Origin: Bacteroidales bacterium | GTDB taxonomy: Bacteria; Bacteroidota; Bacteroidia; Bacteroidales; Bacteroidaceae | Direction: 5' to 3' | DNA: 19,528 bases | NCBI GenBank assembly: GCA_004552195.1 | Contig: SFPC01000049.1 | Location: 1 to 19,528 of the forward strand | Shown: positions 1 through 7,666 of the stretch, piece after piece | How the letters are laid out: each line of letters starts with the position of its first letter | How positions within the stretch are numbered: position 1 is the stretch's first letter | Made by a program: the position numbers and the translations under genes | The notes under the pieces: generated by a model | The model's input: the letters and a program-made list of their open reading frames with translations, nothing else | Databases searched by the model: none | Told to the model about the DNA's origin: nothing

Positions 1-122
1 TCTTATTTCTTTTTCCATTTCAATAATAACGATGTTTCCACCACCCTCTTGACATCGCCTATCTATTTTACATTTACCATGATGACTATGGCAATCCTGT
101 GAAAGGAGGCTCCTTTACGTAT

Positions 123-287
123 TCATCTTTGTAGGCCGGTACATAACTGCTTGTTGAGAAGCTTGACCGTCATCTTGTTGAGCTCATCCTTAGAGATTCG
201 CTTGCGTGTCGTGACGGACAGGCTCGTGACGAATATAGGCATGTCGGTGAACCCATTCAATCCGCAAATGTTGTCAGACCTGAGCCA
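123..287 (-). pseudogene. Unidentified coding remnant, C-terminal end only
   Basis: On the minus strand an open frame of 54 codons runs from 287 to the stop at 123-125. Its composition looks protein-like, with a run reading VTSLSVTTRKRISKDELN followed by a lysine- and leucine-rich end. An in-frame stop lies immediately upstream at 88-90 on the plus strand, and the only ATG (242-240) would give 38 residues. I do not recognise the family. A 15-bp palindrome, AAAGGAG-G-CTCCTTT (102-116), lies seven bases after its stop. It is most likely the end of a decayed gene, but it could be chance. The rest of 1-373 shows no other convincing gene. Confidence 0.25.
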
Positions 288-373
288 TCAACGCCGATTC
301 AACGCCTGCTTAAACCTATGAGATATGATGTTTTCATTTACTCTTACTTTATTGTGAGTAGTACCCGGATGCA

Positions 374-692
374 CTAAATGAATATTTCTCCAGATTTCAC
401 CTTTCTGATGAGTTCTTCTGCATCAAATTCGGGATTACGCCAGTTGTATGACACTTTACGGCTGTATTCTGCGTAGAACTTAGTTATAACATCTTTTATG
501 TCATCTGGTAACTTATCCATACCAAAATCTACGATTTCATAAGGTATCTTATGATAATATGCTCCAGCTATGGCACCTGTAATTACCCCCATCGTATCAG
601 CATCACCTCCAAGAGAGATACAGAGTCGCAAGGCATCTTCATAGTCTTTGCTATCGAGTAATGCGATGATAGACTCTATAGAGTCAACAAGC
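374..692 (-). pseudogene. ADP-ribosylglycohydrolase, C-terminal fragment cut by IS30
   Basis: About 105 residues of the C-terminal part of an ADP-ribosylglycohydrolase (ARH/DraG fold). The diagnostic second metal-binding motif is present as SLGGDADT, followed by the helix ITGAIAGAYYHKIPYEI typical of these enzymes. The family is normally about 250-300 residues, so the N-terminal two thirds, including the first TDD metal motif, are missing. The frame continues into the IS30 terminal repeat, where only a TTG (700-698) could serve as a start, so a functional product is unlikely. The IS end lies exactly at the break. The missing part is not found beyond the other IS end (1808-1924). The sequence differs from both ARH domains of the large fusion at 8477-10984, so it is a separate ARH gene rather than a recent copy. 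Confidence 0.8.
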
Positions 693-705
693 AAGTGCAA
701 TATTA
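693..705 (+). repeat. IS30 left terminal inverted repeat
   Basis: AAGTGCAATATTA, which matches the reverse complement of the other end (1795-1807) at 12 of 13 positions. The transposase stop lies close by, at 703-705, so the gene ends inside the repeat. The repeat also supplies the only possible (TTG) start to the adjacent hydrolase fragment. Confidence 0.8.
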
Positions 706-1656
706 CGAATAATGTTTGTAGAACTCTTTTGTTGGTGTTGAGAAATTGAGTTTCTGCCTTGGTCTTCTATTGATTTTTTTTTGTATTTTGCAGATATGTG
801 CTTCAGTAATGCTCCTAATGTCTGTTCCTTTAGGAATATACTGCCTTCTAAGTTTGTTCGTGTTTTCAATGGCTCCTTTCTGCCATGAGGAATATGAATC
901 AGTAAAGTAGACAGGCACTCCTCCGAGCTGTCTGCTTATCCATTGGTGCTCTGCAAATTCACTTCCGTTGTCTGTTGTTATGGACAGCAGTTTGTCTCCT
1001 TTATTAGGTAAGAGCATCCTCCACACGGTTTTGGCCACCGGCAAGGCTTTCTTTACATGTTTGAGTTTTGCCATGAGCAGGAAGTTGGTGCTTCTCTCTA
1101 TCATGGTCAAGATGGCGTGGTTGTCCTTGTCCACGATGAGGTCCATCTCCCAGTCCCCGAAGCGTTTGCCGTCTGCCTCTGCCGGCCGCTCGTGGATGCT
1201 GACGCGGTTACGTATGTTGGTTGCCTTTGTCTCTTTCTTCTTCCGGGCTTTCCGGGCATATTTCATCTTGTGGCGGCAGTTCCTTGCGAGTTCGCCGGTT
1301 TCATCCTCACGTATGAACCTATAGATGGTTTCGTGGGATATGTGTATACCCTCCTTTGCCAAGAAGCCTGAAATCTGTTTGGGAGACCACTGCTCGTCCT
1401 TAATCAGCTGTTCCACCCGCCAGCGCACCTCGGGCCTAACGGCGCGGTTGCCCGGAGCGCGGTGCTTCTTGCGCGTTGCACTCTCGTCTGCCTGTATCCA
1501 AAGGTATTTGCCATTTTTGGTGGCATGGCGCTTAAGTTCGCGGCAGACTGTCGATTCCGATACATTGATGGCCTGAGCAATGGCCTTGTTCGTTTCATGC
1601 TTTTGTTTTCCCAGATAGATTGCGTATCTTTGCTCACGGGTTAGATGTTTGTACAT
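703..1656 (-). CDS. IS30-family transposase
   Basis: A DDE-type transposase of 317 residues that would excise and insert the surrounding element. The N-terminus, MYKHLTREQRYAIYLG, is the classic IS30 start, followed by a helix-turn-helix (about residues 20-45, TNKAIAQAINVSESTVCREL). The catalytic core shows the first Asp in GDWEMDLIVD (about D172), the second in TTDNGSEF (D229) and the Glu in GAIENTN (E264), followed by LRRQYIPKGTD. The ATG at 1656-1654 is preferred over an in-frame TTG six bases upstream because it matches the conserved family start. A minus-strand TAACTTTG (1672-1665) looks like a Bacteroidetes -7 box but lies very close to the ATG, so the transcript would be nearly leaderless if it is used. 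The frame is complete, so the element may still be active. Confidence 0.92.
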   Translation of the reverse strand: MYKHLTREQRYAIYLGKQKHETNKAIAQAINVSESTVCRELKRHATKNGKYLWIQADESATRKKHRAPGNRAVRPEVRWRVEQLIKDEQWSPKQISGFLAKEGIHISHETIYRFIREDETGELARNCRHKMKYARKARKKKETKATNIRNRVSIHERPAEADGKRFGDWEMDLIVDKDNHAILTMIERSTNFLLMAKLKHVKKALPVAKTVWRMLLPNKGDKLLSITTDNGSEFAEHQWISRQLGGVPVYFTDSYSSWQKGAIENTNKLRRQYIPKGTDIRSITEAHICKIQKKINRRPRQKLNFSTPTKEFYKHYS

Positions 1657-1682
1657 AGACAATACAAAGTTAACTAATCCTT

Positions 1683-1714
1683 GGGGAGGCAGTGGCTTCC
1701 CCTTTTTCTTTTTT
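1683..1714 (+). terminator. Terminator-like hairpin reading rightward inside the IS
   Basis: GGGGAGGC (1683-1690) pairs with GCTTCCCC (1695-1702), with one G-U pair and a four-base loop. It is followed on the plus strand by TTTTTCTTTTTT. This has the layout of an intrinsic terminator for rightward transcription. On the transposase strand the same hairpin would lie just upstream of the start codon. Confidence 0.5.
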
Positions 1715-1740
1715 GTATTGCCTGTAAACTCTATGTCTAT

Positions 1741-1794
1741 GCGTCCCCTCCCTCGCCTTCTCCGCTACGCTCCGAAGGCGAGGGGGGGGGACGC
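1741..1794. repeat. Long GC-rich hairpin near the IS right end
   Basis: CCTCGCCTTC (1751-1760) pairs perfectly with GAAGGCGAGG (1774-1783). The pairing continues outward through the flanking C- and G-tracts to GCGT (1741-1744) and ACGC (1791-1794), with only a small bulge. The stem is about 20 bp with a 13-base loop. It lies between the outer inverted repeat and the transposase gene. Confidence 0.8.
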
Positions 1795-1807
1795 TAAAAT
1801 TGCACTT
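1795..1807 (-). repeat. IS30 right terminal inverted repeat
   Basis: TAAAATTGCACTT on the plus strand. Reverse complemented it gives AAGTGCAATTTTA, pairing with the left end at 693-705. It marks the outer limit of the element upstream of the transposase gene. Confidence 0.8.
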
Positions 1808-1889
1808 CTATCTTGAAAGTATAGTGAGGATCCCGTCAAGATATTCCAAGAAAAAAGCGCATATCTTTACGGCCTTAAAGAAAAAGCAC

Positions 1890-1897
1890 TACCTTTG
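1890..1897 (+). promoter_or_regulatory. Predicted lysS promoter, -7 box
   Basis: TACCTTTG fits the Bacteroidetes -7 consensus TAnnTTTG and lies 27 bp before the lysS ATG. An upstream TTTAC near 1865-1870 is only a weak -33 candidate. The promoter sits between the IS right end and lysS, so lysS keeps its own promoter despite the insertion. Confidence 0.55.
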
Positions 1898-1924
1898 CTT
1901 CGCAAAAAACAACTCTTAACAAAG

Positions 1925-3649
1925 ATGAATATCTTAGAACTCAGCGAACAAGAAATACAACGACGCAATTCTTTGGACGAACTGCGCAAAATGGGCATTG
2001 AACCTTATCCCGCAGCAGCCTATCCCGTCAACGCCTGGAGCGATGACATCAAAGCACAATTCTGCGACGACGAGAACGCACCCCGGCGCGAGGTGTGCAT
2101 AGCCGGCCGACTGATGGGACGCCGCGTGATGGGTAAAGCCAGCTTCGCCGAACTGATGGACGCCAAAGGGCGCATCCAAGTGTACGTTACCCGCGATGAC
2201 ATCTGCCCCACTGAGGACAAAACGCTCTATAACTCTTTCTTCAAAAAACTGCTCGACCTGGGCGACTTCATCGGCGTGAAAGGCTATGTGTTCCGCACAC
2301 AGACAGGCGAAATCTCCGTTCACGCCAGGGAGCTGGTGCTCCTCTCGAAAAGCCTCCGGCCGCTGCCCGTGGTGAAGGAGAAGGACGGCGTGACCTACGA
2401 CGCCTTCAACGACCCGGAACTGCGCTACCGCCAACGCTACGTCGATTTGCTGGTCAATCCCGGCGTGAAGGAAATTTTCCTCAAACGAAGCCAGGTCATC
2501 AAGGCCATGCGCCAGTTCTTTGACGCCGCCGGCTATACGGAAGTGGAAACGCCCATTCTCCAGCCCATTCCCGGAGGTGCCAGTGCCCGCCCCTTCATCA
2601 CGCACCACAACTCGCTCGACGTGGACCTCTATCTGCGCATCGCCACAGAGCTTTACCTGAAACGCCTCATCGTGGGCGGTTTCGAAGGTGTCTACGAAAT
2701 CGGCAAGAACTTCCGCAACGAAGGTATGGACCGCAGCCACAACCCGGAATTTACCTGCATGGAGCTCTATGTGCAGTACAAGGATTACAACTGGATGATG
2801 GAGTTTACGGAAAAACTGCTGGAACATATCTGCACCACGGTGAACGGCAAGCCCGAAGCAGTGGTTGACGGACAGGTTATCAGCTTCAAAGCTCCCTTCC
2901 GCCGCCTGCCCATCCTCGAAGCTATCCAGGAAAAAACGGGCTATGACCTCAACGGGAAGACAGAAGAGGAAATCAGGGAAATCTGTCAGAAATTGGAAGT
3001 GGAAATCGACGAAACGATGGGCAAAGGCAAACTCATTGACGAAATCTTCGGCCAATTCTGCGAAGGAACGTACATCCAGCCCACTTTCATCACGGACTAT
3101 CCCGTGGAGATGTCACCCCTGACCAAGAAGCACCGCTCGAAGCCGGGACTGACAGAACGCTTCGAACTGATGGTGAACGGCAAGGAGCTGGCCAACGCTT
3201 ACTCGGAGCTGAACGACCCCATCGACCAGGAAGAACGCTTCCAGGAGCAGCTCCGCCTGTCGGAGAAGGGCGACGACGAGGCGATGTTCATCGACCAGGA
3301 TTTCCTCCGCGCACTGCAATACGGCATGCCGCCCACCTCGGGCATCGGCATCGGCATCGACCGCTTGGTGATGCTCATCACGGGACAGACGCAAATCCAG
3401 GAGGTGTTGCTCTTCCCGCAAATGCGCCCGGAAAAGAAAGCTCCGCGCGATGCCGCAGCGAAATATGTGGAGGCCGGCATCGCCGAAGAACTGGTGCCCC
3501 TGCTGCAAAAGGCGGGTTACTATCTGGTGAGCGACCTGAAGGAGGTGAACCCGCAGAAAGTCCAACAACAACTGGGCGAAATCATCAAGAAATACAAACT
3601 GGACATCACCAAACCTTCCGTGCAGGACATCGAAGGATGGAACGTGTGA
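1925..3649 (+). CDS. lysS: Lysyl-tRNA synthetase, class II
   Basis: This cytoplasmic enzyme charges tRNA-Lys with lysine using ATP. The 574-residue product has an N-terminal OB-fold anticodon-binding domain (about residues 55-165, with [17 protein letters not shown]) and a class II catalytic core. Motif 2 is seen in [15 protein letters not shown] (from about F263) and motif 3 in [12 protein letters not shown] (from about G473, with the conserved Arg at R480). The start is placed at the ATG at 1925: a TTG ten codons upstream also opens the frame but overlaps the predicted promoter box. After motif 3 there is a tail of about 65 residues beyond the usual bacterial end, with a helical hairpin-like sequence ([18 protein letters not shown]). 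Such a tail is typical of Bacteroidetes LysS. gpsA follows 135 bp downstream. Confidence 0.97.
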   Translation: MNILELSEQEIQRRNSLDELRKMGIEPYPAAAYPVNAWSDDIKAQFCDDENAPRREVCIAGRLMGRRVMGKASFAELMDAKGRIQVYVTRDDICPTEDKTLYNSFFKKLLDLGDFIGVKGYVFRTQTGEISVHARELVLLSKSLRPLPVVKEKDGVTYDAFNDPELRYRQRYVDLLVNPGVKEIFLKRSQVIKAMRQFFDAAGYTEVETPILQPIPGGASARPFITHHNSLDVDLYLRIATELYLKRLIVGGFEGVYEIGKNFRNEGMDRSHNPEFTCMELYVQYKDYNWMMEFTEKLLEHICTTVNGKPEAVVDGQVISFKAPFRRLPILEAIQEKTGYDLNGKTEEEIREICQKLEVEIDETMGKGKLIDEIFGQFCEGTYIQPTFITDYPVEMSPLTKKHRSKPGLTERFELMVNGKELANAYSELNDPIDQEERFQEQLRLSEKGDDEAMFIDQDFLRALQYGMPPTSGIGIGIDRLVMLITGQTQIQEVLLFPQMRPEKKAPRDAAAKYVEAGIAEELVPLLQKAGYYLVSDLKEVNPQKVQQQLGEIIKKYKLDITKPSVQDIEGWNV

Positions 3650-3784
3650 GATAGCACTTTGTATCAGACTATGAGATGTGAAGGGAACAGGTTATAAAGA
3701 TAGGGGTTGCCCCACTTTCTTCCCGGACAAACGTATCTTTATCACCTCCCTCACCTCAGACCTTGCAATCTTAGAAAGCGCATC

Positions 3785-4780
3785 ATGTACGATTTAGGAA
3801 ACATAGCCGTGCTGGGCAGCGGAAGCTGGGCCACAGCCATAGCCAAAATGCTGCTCGAAAAAGTGGAGCATCTCTATTGGTATATGCGTCGGCCTGATGC
3901 CATCGAAGAGTTCAAACGACAAGGACACAACCCGGCCTATCTCACAAGCGTGCGTTTCGACATCGAACGCATCACCTTTACAGCCGACATCAACGAGGTG
4001 GCGCGAAACTGCCAGACCTTGGTATTCGTCACACCTTCACCTTATCTGAAAAACCACCTGAAGAAGCTGAAGGTGAAGCTCCACGACAAGCTCATTGTGA
4101 CGGCCATCAAAGGTATTGTGCCCGATGAAAATCTCGTTTGCTCGGAATACTTCCGTCAGGTGTACAACGTGCCCGATGAAAATCTGGCTGTGCTGGGCGG
4201 TCCCAGCCATGCTGAGGAGGTGGCGCTATCCCGACTGACTTACCTCACCGTGGGATGCGCCGACACAGAGAAAGCGCAGGCGCTGGCCGAAACCATCGCC
4301 TCGGGATATGTCAAGACGAAAACCTCGTGCGACGTCATCGGCATTGAATATGCTTCGGTACTCAAAAATGTATATGCCATTGCCGCCGGCATCTGCAACG
4401 GCCTGAAGTACGGAGACAACTTCCAGAGTGTGCTCATGGCCAACGCCGTGCAGGAAACCAATCGCTTCCTGAAAGCGGTTTACCCGATTGACCGCCAAGT
4501 GTACGACTCGGTCTACCTGGGCGACCTTCTGGTGACGGGCTACTCCAACTTTTCGCGCAACCGCGTGTTTGGCACCATGATTGGCAAGGGCTATAGCGTG
4601 AAATCGGCACAAATAGAGATGGAGATGATTGCCGAGGGCTACTATGCCACCAAATGTATGAAGGACATCAACCGCCTGTACCACGTGAACATGCCTATTC
4701 TTGATGCCGTGTACAATATATTATATGAGCGCATCTCTCCGGCCATAGAGATTAAGCTCCTCACCGACTCTTTCCGCTAA
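3785..4780 (+). CDS. gpsA: Glycerol-3-phosphate dehydrogenase [NAD(P)+]
   Basis: This cytoplasmic enzyme interconverts dihydroxyacetone phosphate and sn-glycerol-3-phosphate, supplying the backbone for phospholipids. The product has 331 residues, normal for the family. The N-terminal Rossmann fold shows the dinucleotide motif VLGSGSWATAIA (G11, G13, A16). The central and C-terminal helices carry the conserved active-site stretch SVLKNVYAIAAGICNGLKYGDN, whose first Lys is the expected catalytic residue, and RNRVFGTMIGKGYSVKSAQ. The ATG at 3785 is chosen because the homologous part begins there. The frame stays open 26 codons upstream but that extension is unlike the family. It follows lysS in the same direction, an order common in Bacteroidales, so co-transcription is likely. 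Confidence 0.96.
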   Translation: MYDLGNIAVLGSGSWATAIAKMLLEKVEHLYWYMRRPDAIEEFKRQGHNPAYLTSVRFDIERITFTADINEVARNCQTLVFVTPSPYLKNHLKKLKVKLHDKLIVTAIKGIVPDENLVCSEYFRQVYNVPDENLAVLGGPSHAEEVALSRLTYLTVGCADTEKAQALAETIASGYVKTKTSCDVIGIEYASVLKNVYAIAAGICNGLKYGDNFQSVLMANAVQETNRFLKAVYPIDRQVYDSVYLGDLLVTGYSNFSRNRVFGTMIGKGYSVKSAQIEMEMIAEGYYATKCMKDINRLYHVNMPILDAVYNILYERISPAIEIKLLTDSFR

Positions 4781-4798
4781 TTTTTCTTCAGAAGCAAA

Positions 4799-5703
4799 AT
4801 GGAAACGTACCAAGCCGCCGACAATCGCTACACCAACGGCATGCAATATGCCCGTTCGGGACGCAGCGGAGTGATGTTTCCCCAAATCAGCCTCGGCTTT
4901 TGGCACCACTTCGGCGAAGGCGATGACTTTGACAACTGCCGCGCCATTGCCCGTTACGCTTTCGACCACGGCATCACGCACTTTGACCTGGCCAACAACT
5001 ACGGGCCGCCTCCGGGCAGTGCGGAGCGGACCTTGGCTCGCTTGTTGGAACTTGATTTTGCGCCCTACCGCGACGAATTGTTCATCAGCACGAAGGCGGG
5101 TTACGAAATGTGGCCCGGACCTTACGGCAACTGGGGGTCGCGCAAGAGTCTCATGGCCAGCCTCGACCAAAGTCTGCAACGCATGAAGCTGGACTACGTG
5201 GATCTCTTCTACAGCCACCGTTACGACCCCGAAACGCCGCTGGAGGAAACGCTGCAAGCGTTGGCCGACATCGTGAAGCAGGGCAAAGCGCTTTACGTGG
5301 GCATTTCGCGTTGGCCGCTCAAAGCCACGCGCCAAGCGGTGGACTATCTCGGGAAACAGGGCTGCCCGCCACTCATCTACCAAGGCCGCCTCAACATGCT
5401 CGACCACGCCCCGCTCACCGAAGGCATCCTGCCCTTCTGCCAAGAGGCCGGCATGGGTTTTATCTCCTTCTCACCCTTGGCCCAAGGGCTGCTCACCGAC
5501 CGTTACCTCCACCACCGGAAATGCTCACGCCCGAACTGCTGAAACAACTCCGGAGGTGGAACGATGAAGCACAAGCCCAAGGCATGACACTGGCGGAAAT
5601 GGCTCTGCAATGGGTACTGAAGCAAAATGGGGTTACCTCCGTGCTGATAGGAGCCGGCAGTGTGAAACAATTGGAGCAGAATTTGAAAACGCTAAGCCGG
5701 TAA
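4799..5703 (+). pseudogene. Aldo/keto reductase, YghZ/GpdL type, broken by deletion and frameshift
   Basis: The first 240 or so codons (from the ATG at 4799) match L-glyceraldehyde-3-phosphate-reductase-type aldo/keto reductases (E. coli YghZ). Visible family motifs are SLGFWHHFGEG, THFDLANNYGPPPGSAE, STKAGYEMWPGPYG and DLFYSHR, and the Asp, Tyr, Lys and His of the catalytic tetrad are all present. After SPLAQGLLTDRYL (near 5510) the frame is lost and stops at 5540-5542. Homology resumes in another frame from about 5515 (PPEMLTPELLKQL… to TSVLIGAGSVKQLEQN) and stops at 5703. By comparison with YghZ, roughly 20 residues between the two parts are missing, and about 30 residues are absent at the C-terminus. 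It starts 18 bp after gpsA, so it was probably the last gene of that unit. Either a true pseudogene or an assembly error; I favour the former because two separate lesions are present. Confidence 0.85.
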
Positions 5704-5802
5704 AACAGACTTTTTAGGCCGGAAGTCAAACATTTTCAGCCTTTTCCCATTGTATTTCTTTAGAAAAAAGCGCCACAAATCGTGAATTTATAAAAATAAG
5801 TG

Positions 5803-5810
5803 TACTTTTG
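5803..5810 (+). promoter_or_regulatory. Predicted rplY promoter, -7 box
   Basis: TACTTTTG fits TAnnTTTG and follows an A/T-rich stretch. No clear -33 TTG is visible at the usual distance. If used, transcription would start around 5817 and leave a leader of about 160 nt before rplY. Confidence 0.55.
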
Positions 5811-5816
5811 CACCCG

Positions 5817-5974
5817 ATTTGTCCCGGCGCAGGCTTTCTGAGGCCTCCGCGTGTGATGGCGAATTAAGTTTTTTAGTTTTGAGCCCCTTCTTCTTTTTCA
5901 AATTCTGCACGAAGAAGCGCGAAGTGGTGAAAGACTTAATTTAGAGTAACACATTTTTATTTACAACCAGACAA
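5817..5974 (+). promoter_or_regulatory. Long 5' leader of rplY with a candidate stem-loop
   Basis: The 271 bp between the broken reductase and rplY hold no gene. The part after the predicted promoter is a leader of about 158 nt. It contains a perfect inverted pair, CTTCTTC (5887-5893) and GAAGAAG (5911-5917), and a GAGGCCTC palindrome nearby, both short enough to be chance. Ribosomal-protein genes often carry structured autoregulatory leaders, so a regulatory element is plausible, but I recognise no known one. Confidence 0.35.
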
Positions 5975-6580
5975 ATGAAGCAAATTGCAATCAGCGGCAC
6001 CGTGCGTACCGCACTCGGCAAGAAGGCCACCAAGGAAGTTCGTAAAAACGAATTGGTTCCCTGCGTTCTCTATGGAGAGCAGAAGGACGAAAACGGCAAG
6101 CCCGTTGCCACCCACTTCGTTGTTTCCGAAAAAGAAATCAACAAGCTCATCTTTACTCCCCACATCTATTTGGTTGACATCACCATTGATGGCGTTGATC
6201 ACAAGGGTATCATCAAGGAAATCCAGTTCCACCCCGTAAAGGACAACGTGCTCCACGTAGACTTCTTTGAAGTACACGCTGAGAAGCCCATCGTAATGGG
6301 TGTACCCGTTGTTGCCAAAGGCTTGGCCGAAGGTGTACGCGCCGGTGGTCGCTTGGTAATGATGGTTCGCAAGCTGCAAGTTCGCGCCAAGTACGATGTC
6401 ATCCCCGAAAAGCTCGAAGTGGACGTTACTTCGCTTCAACTCGGTAAGAGCATCAAGGCCGGCCAGTTGAGCTATGAAGGACTCGAAATGGTAACTCCCA
6501 AGGAAGTTATCGTCTGCACCGTGAAGATGACTCGTGCCGCCATGGGTGCTGCCGCAGCAGCTGCCAAGGAAGGCAAGTAA
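5975..6580 (+). CDS. rplY: 50S ribosomal protein L25 (TL5/CTC form)
   Basis: This protein binds 5S rRNA in the large ribosomal subunit. The 201 residues comprise the N-terminal L25 beta-barrel (about 1-90: MKQIAISGTVRTALGKKATKEVRKN…, PCVLYGEQ, KEIQFHPVKDNVLHVDFFEV) and the extra C-terminal CTC/TL5 domain (about 95-185, VPVVAKGLAEGVRAGGRLVMMVR). An Ala-rich tail of the form MGAAAAAAKEGK closes it. The long two-domain version is usual outside the gamma-proteobacteria. It has its own predicted promoter and long leader, and a hairpin follows it before pth. Confidence 0.96.
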   Translation: MKQIAISGTVRTALGKKATKEVRKNELVPCVLYGEQKDENGKPVATHFVVSEKEINKLIFTPHIYLVDITIDGVDHKGIIKEIQFHPVKDNVLHVDFFEVHAEKPIVMGVPVVAKGLAEGVRAGGRLVMMVRKLQVRAKYDVIPEKLEVDVTSLQLGKSIKAGQLSYEGLEMVTPKEVIVCTVKMTRAAMGAAAAAAKEGK

Positions 6581-6616
6581 TCGGTTACCCGAATATTTCA
6601 AAGTAACTTATCTCAT

Positions 6617-6656
6617 AAAGGGGAAGCAAACAGGCCTGCTTGTATGCTTTCCCTTT
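6617..6656 (+). terminator. Hairpin between rplY and pth
   Basis: AAAGGGGAAGCA (6617-6628) pairs with TGCTTTCCCTTT (6645-6656) over 12 bp with a single G-U pair. The loop contains the palindrome CAGGCCTG. There is no long U-run after it, so it may act as a partial terminator or an mRNA-stabilising element rather than a full stop. Confidence 0.55.
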
Positions 6657-6693
6657 CGTATTTCCATAACAGACGTAATTCGTTTCAAGCCGC

Positions 6694-7257
6694 ATGAACT
6701 ATTTGATTGTGGGTCTGGGCAACATCGGCGACGAATATGCCCGCACCAGGCACAACATAGGTTTCAGAGTCGTGGACGCTCTTGCCGGAGCGGCCAATGT
6801 TGCATTCGAGGACAGGCGTTATGGTTTTGTGGCCACGGTCAAAGTGAAAAACCAAACGCTCACCCTGCTCAAACCTTCTACATACATGAACCTCTCGGGC
6901 AATGCCGTCCGCTACTGGATGAAGGAGAAAAACATTCCGCTGGAACGCTTGCTCGTGGTGGTGGACGATTTGGCGCTGCCCTTCGGCAAACTCCGGCTGA
7001 AGCCCGGCGGAAGCGAAGCGGGGCACAACGGGTTGCGCCACATCACCTCCGTGCTCGGCACACAACAATATGCCCGCCTACGCTTCGGCATCGGCAACGA
7101 ATTCCCCAAGGGCGGACAGATTGACTACGTGCTGGGGGAGTTCGGGGAGGAGGATTTGCAACAAATGGACGAACGCCTCCAGCTTGCCTGCGAAGCAGTG
7201 AAGACATTTGCCCTGGCCGGCATCGGAATTGCCATGAACCAATTCAACAACAAATAA
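6694..7257 (+). CDS. pth: Peptidyl-tRNA hydrolase
   Basis: This cytoplasmic enzyme cleaves the ester bond of peptidyl-tRNAs released from stalled ribosomes, recycling the tRNA. The 187 residues match the usual bacterial Pth length. Key residues are visible: N10 and H20 in [20 protein letters not shown]66 in [10 protein letters not shown]91-D92 in [12 protein letters not shown], and N112 in [10 protein letters not shown]. The 113-bp gap to rplY contains a hairpin, while the S4 gene follows after 7 bp, so pth probably heads or shares a short operon with the next two genes. Confidence 0.97.
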   Translation: MNYLIVGLGNIGDEYARTRHNIGFRVVDALAGAANVAFEDRRYGFVATVKVKNQTLTLLKPSTYMNLSGNAVRYWMKEKNIPLERLLVVVDDLALPFGKLRLKPGGSEAGHNGLRHITSVLGTQQYARLRFGIGNEFPKGGQIDYVLGEFGEEDLQQMDERLQLACEAVKTFALAGIGIAMNQFNNK

Positions 7258-7264
7258 CATCCGC

Positions 7265-7666
7265 ATGGAAGCACGTTTGGACAAATGGCTCTGGGCCGCA
7301 CGTATTTACAAAACGCGCACGCTTGCCACTGATGCCTGCAAGAACGGACGCATCACTATCAACGGTGCTCAGGCCAAACCGGCACGCATGATCAAGGAAG
7401 GCGACGAAATTGGCGTCAGAAAGTCGCCCGTTACTTACACCTTCCGCGTGAAACAAGCCATCGAGAAGCGCGTGGGAGCCAAAATGCTGCCTGAAATCTT
7501 TGACAACATCACCGCGCCCGAACAGTACGAACTTCTTGAAATGAGCCGCATCAGCGGATTTGTCAACCGCGCCCGTGGCACCGGACGCCCCACCAAAAAG
7601 GACCGCCGTGCCATTGACGATTTCACCGACGGATTATATGATGACGATGAATTTCCTTTTGTATGA
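7265..7666 (+). CDS. S4-domain RNA-binding protein, Hsp15-like
   Basis: The 133-residue product begins with an S4 RNA-binding domain (about residues 1-60: ARLDKWLWAARIYKTRTLATDACKNGRITINGAQAKPARMIKEGDEI). This is the pattern of Hsp15 (HslR), which in E. coli binds stalled 50S subunits carrying peptidyl-tRNA and helps recycle them. The C-terminal half is basic (RARGTGRPTKKDRR) and ends in an acidic tail, DDDEFPFV. Its position 7 bp after pth fits this role, since both act on peptidyl-tRNA from aborted translation. The last codons overlap the next gene by 4 bp (ATGA), indicating translational coupling. Confidence 0.9.
   Translation: MEARLDKWLWAARIYKTRTLATDACKNGRITINGAQAKPARMIKEGDEIGVRKSPVTYTFRVKQAIEKRVGAKMLPEIFDNITAPEQYELLEMSRISGFVNRARGTGRPTKKDRRAIDDFTDGLYDDDEFPFV

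Larger units (their letters stand above)
693..1807 (-). mobile_element. IS30-family insertion sequence, about 1115 bp
   Basis: The element is bounded by short imperfect terminal inverted repeats. The left end reads AAGTGCAATATTA from 693, and the right end, reverse complemented from 1807, reads AAGTGCAATTTTA. It carries one intact IS30-type transposase on the minus strand. The length is in the usual range for IS30 members, and the transposase resembles those of Bacteroides elements such as IS4351. The flanking bases (…CAAGC on the left, CTATC… on the right) show no matching direct repeat, so the expected short target duplication is absent. It interrupts an ADP-ribosylglycohydrolase gene on the left and ends about 117 bp before lysS on the right. 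Confidence 0.85.

Noticed and set aside
1..18. A possible gene start on the minus strand at the left edge (ATG at 18-16)
   Set aside because: Only six codons are visible, so nothing can be supported.
1934..3055. A 373-codon open frame on the minus strand inside lysS
   Set aside because: It lies wholly within lysS, is rich in His, Val and Phe as expected for an antisense shadow, and matches no family.
5514..5703. Programmed frameshift in the aldo/keto reductase
   Set aside because: About 20 residues are missing at the frame change as well, and the C-terminus is truncated too. No slippery heptamer followed by a clear downstream structure is seen, so decay is the simpler explanation.
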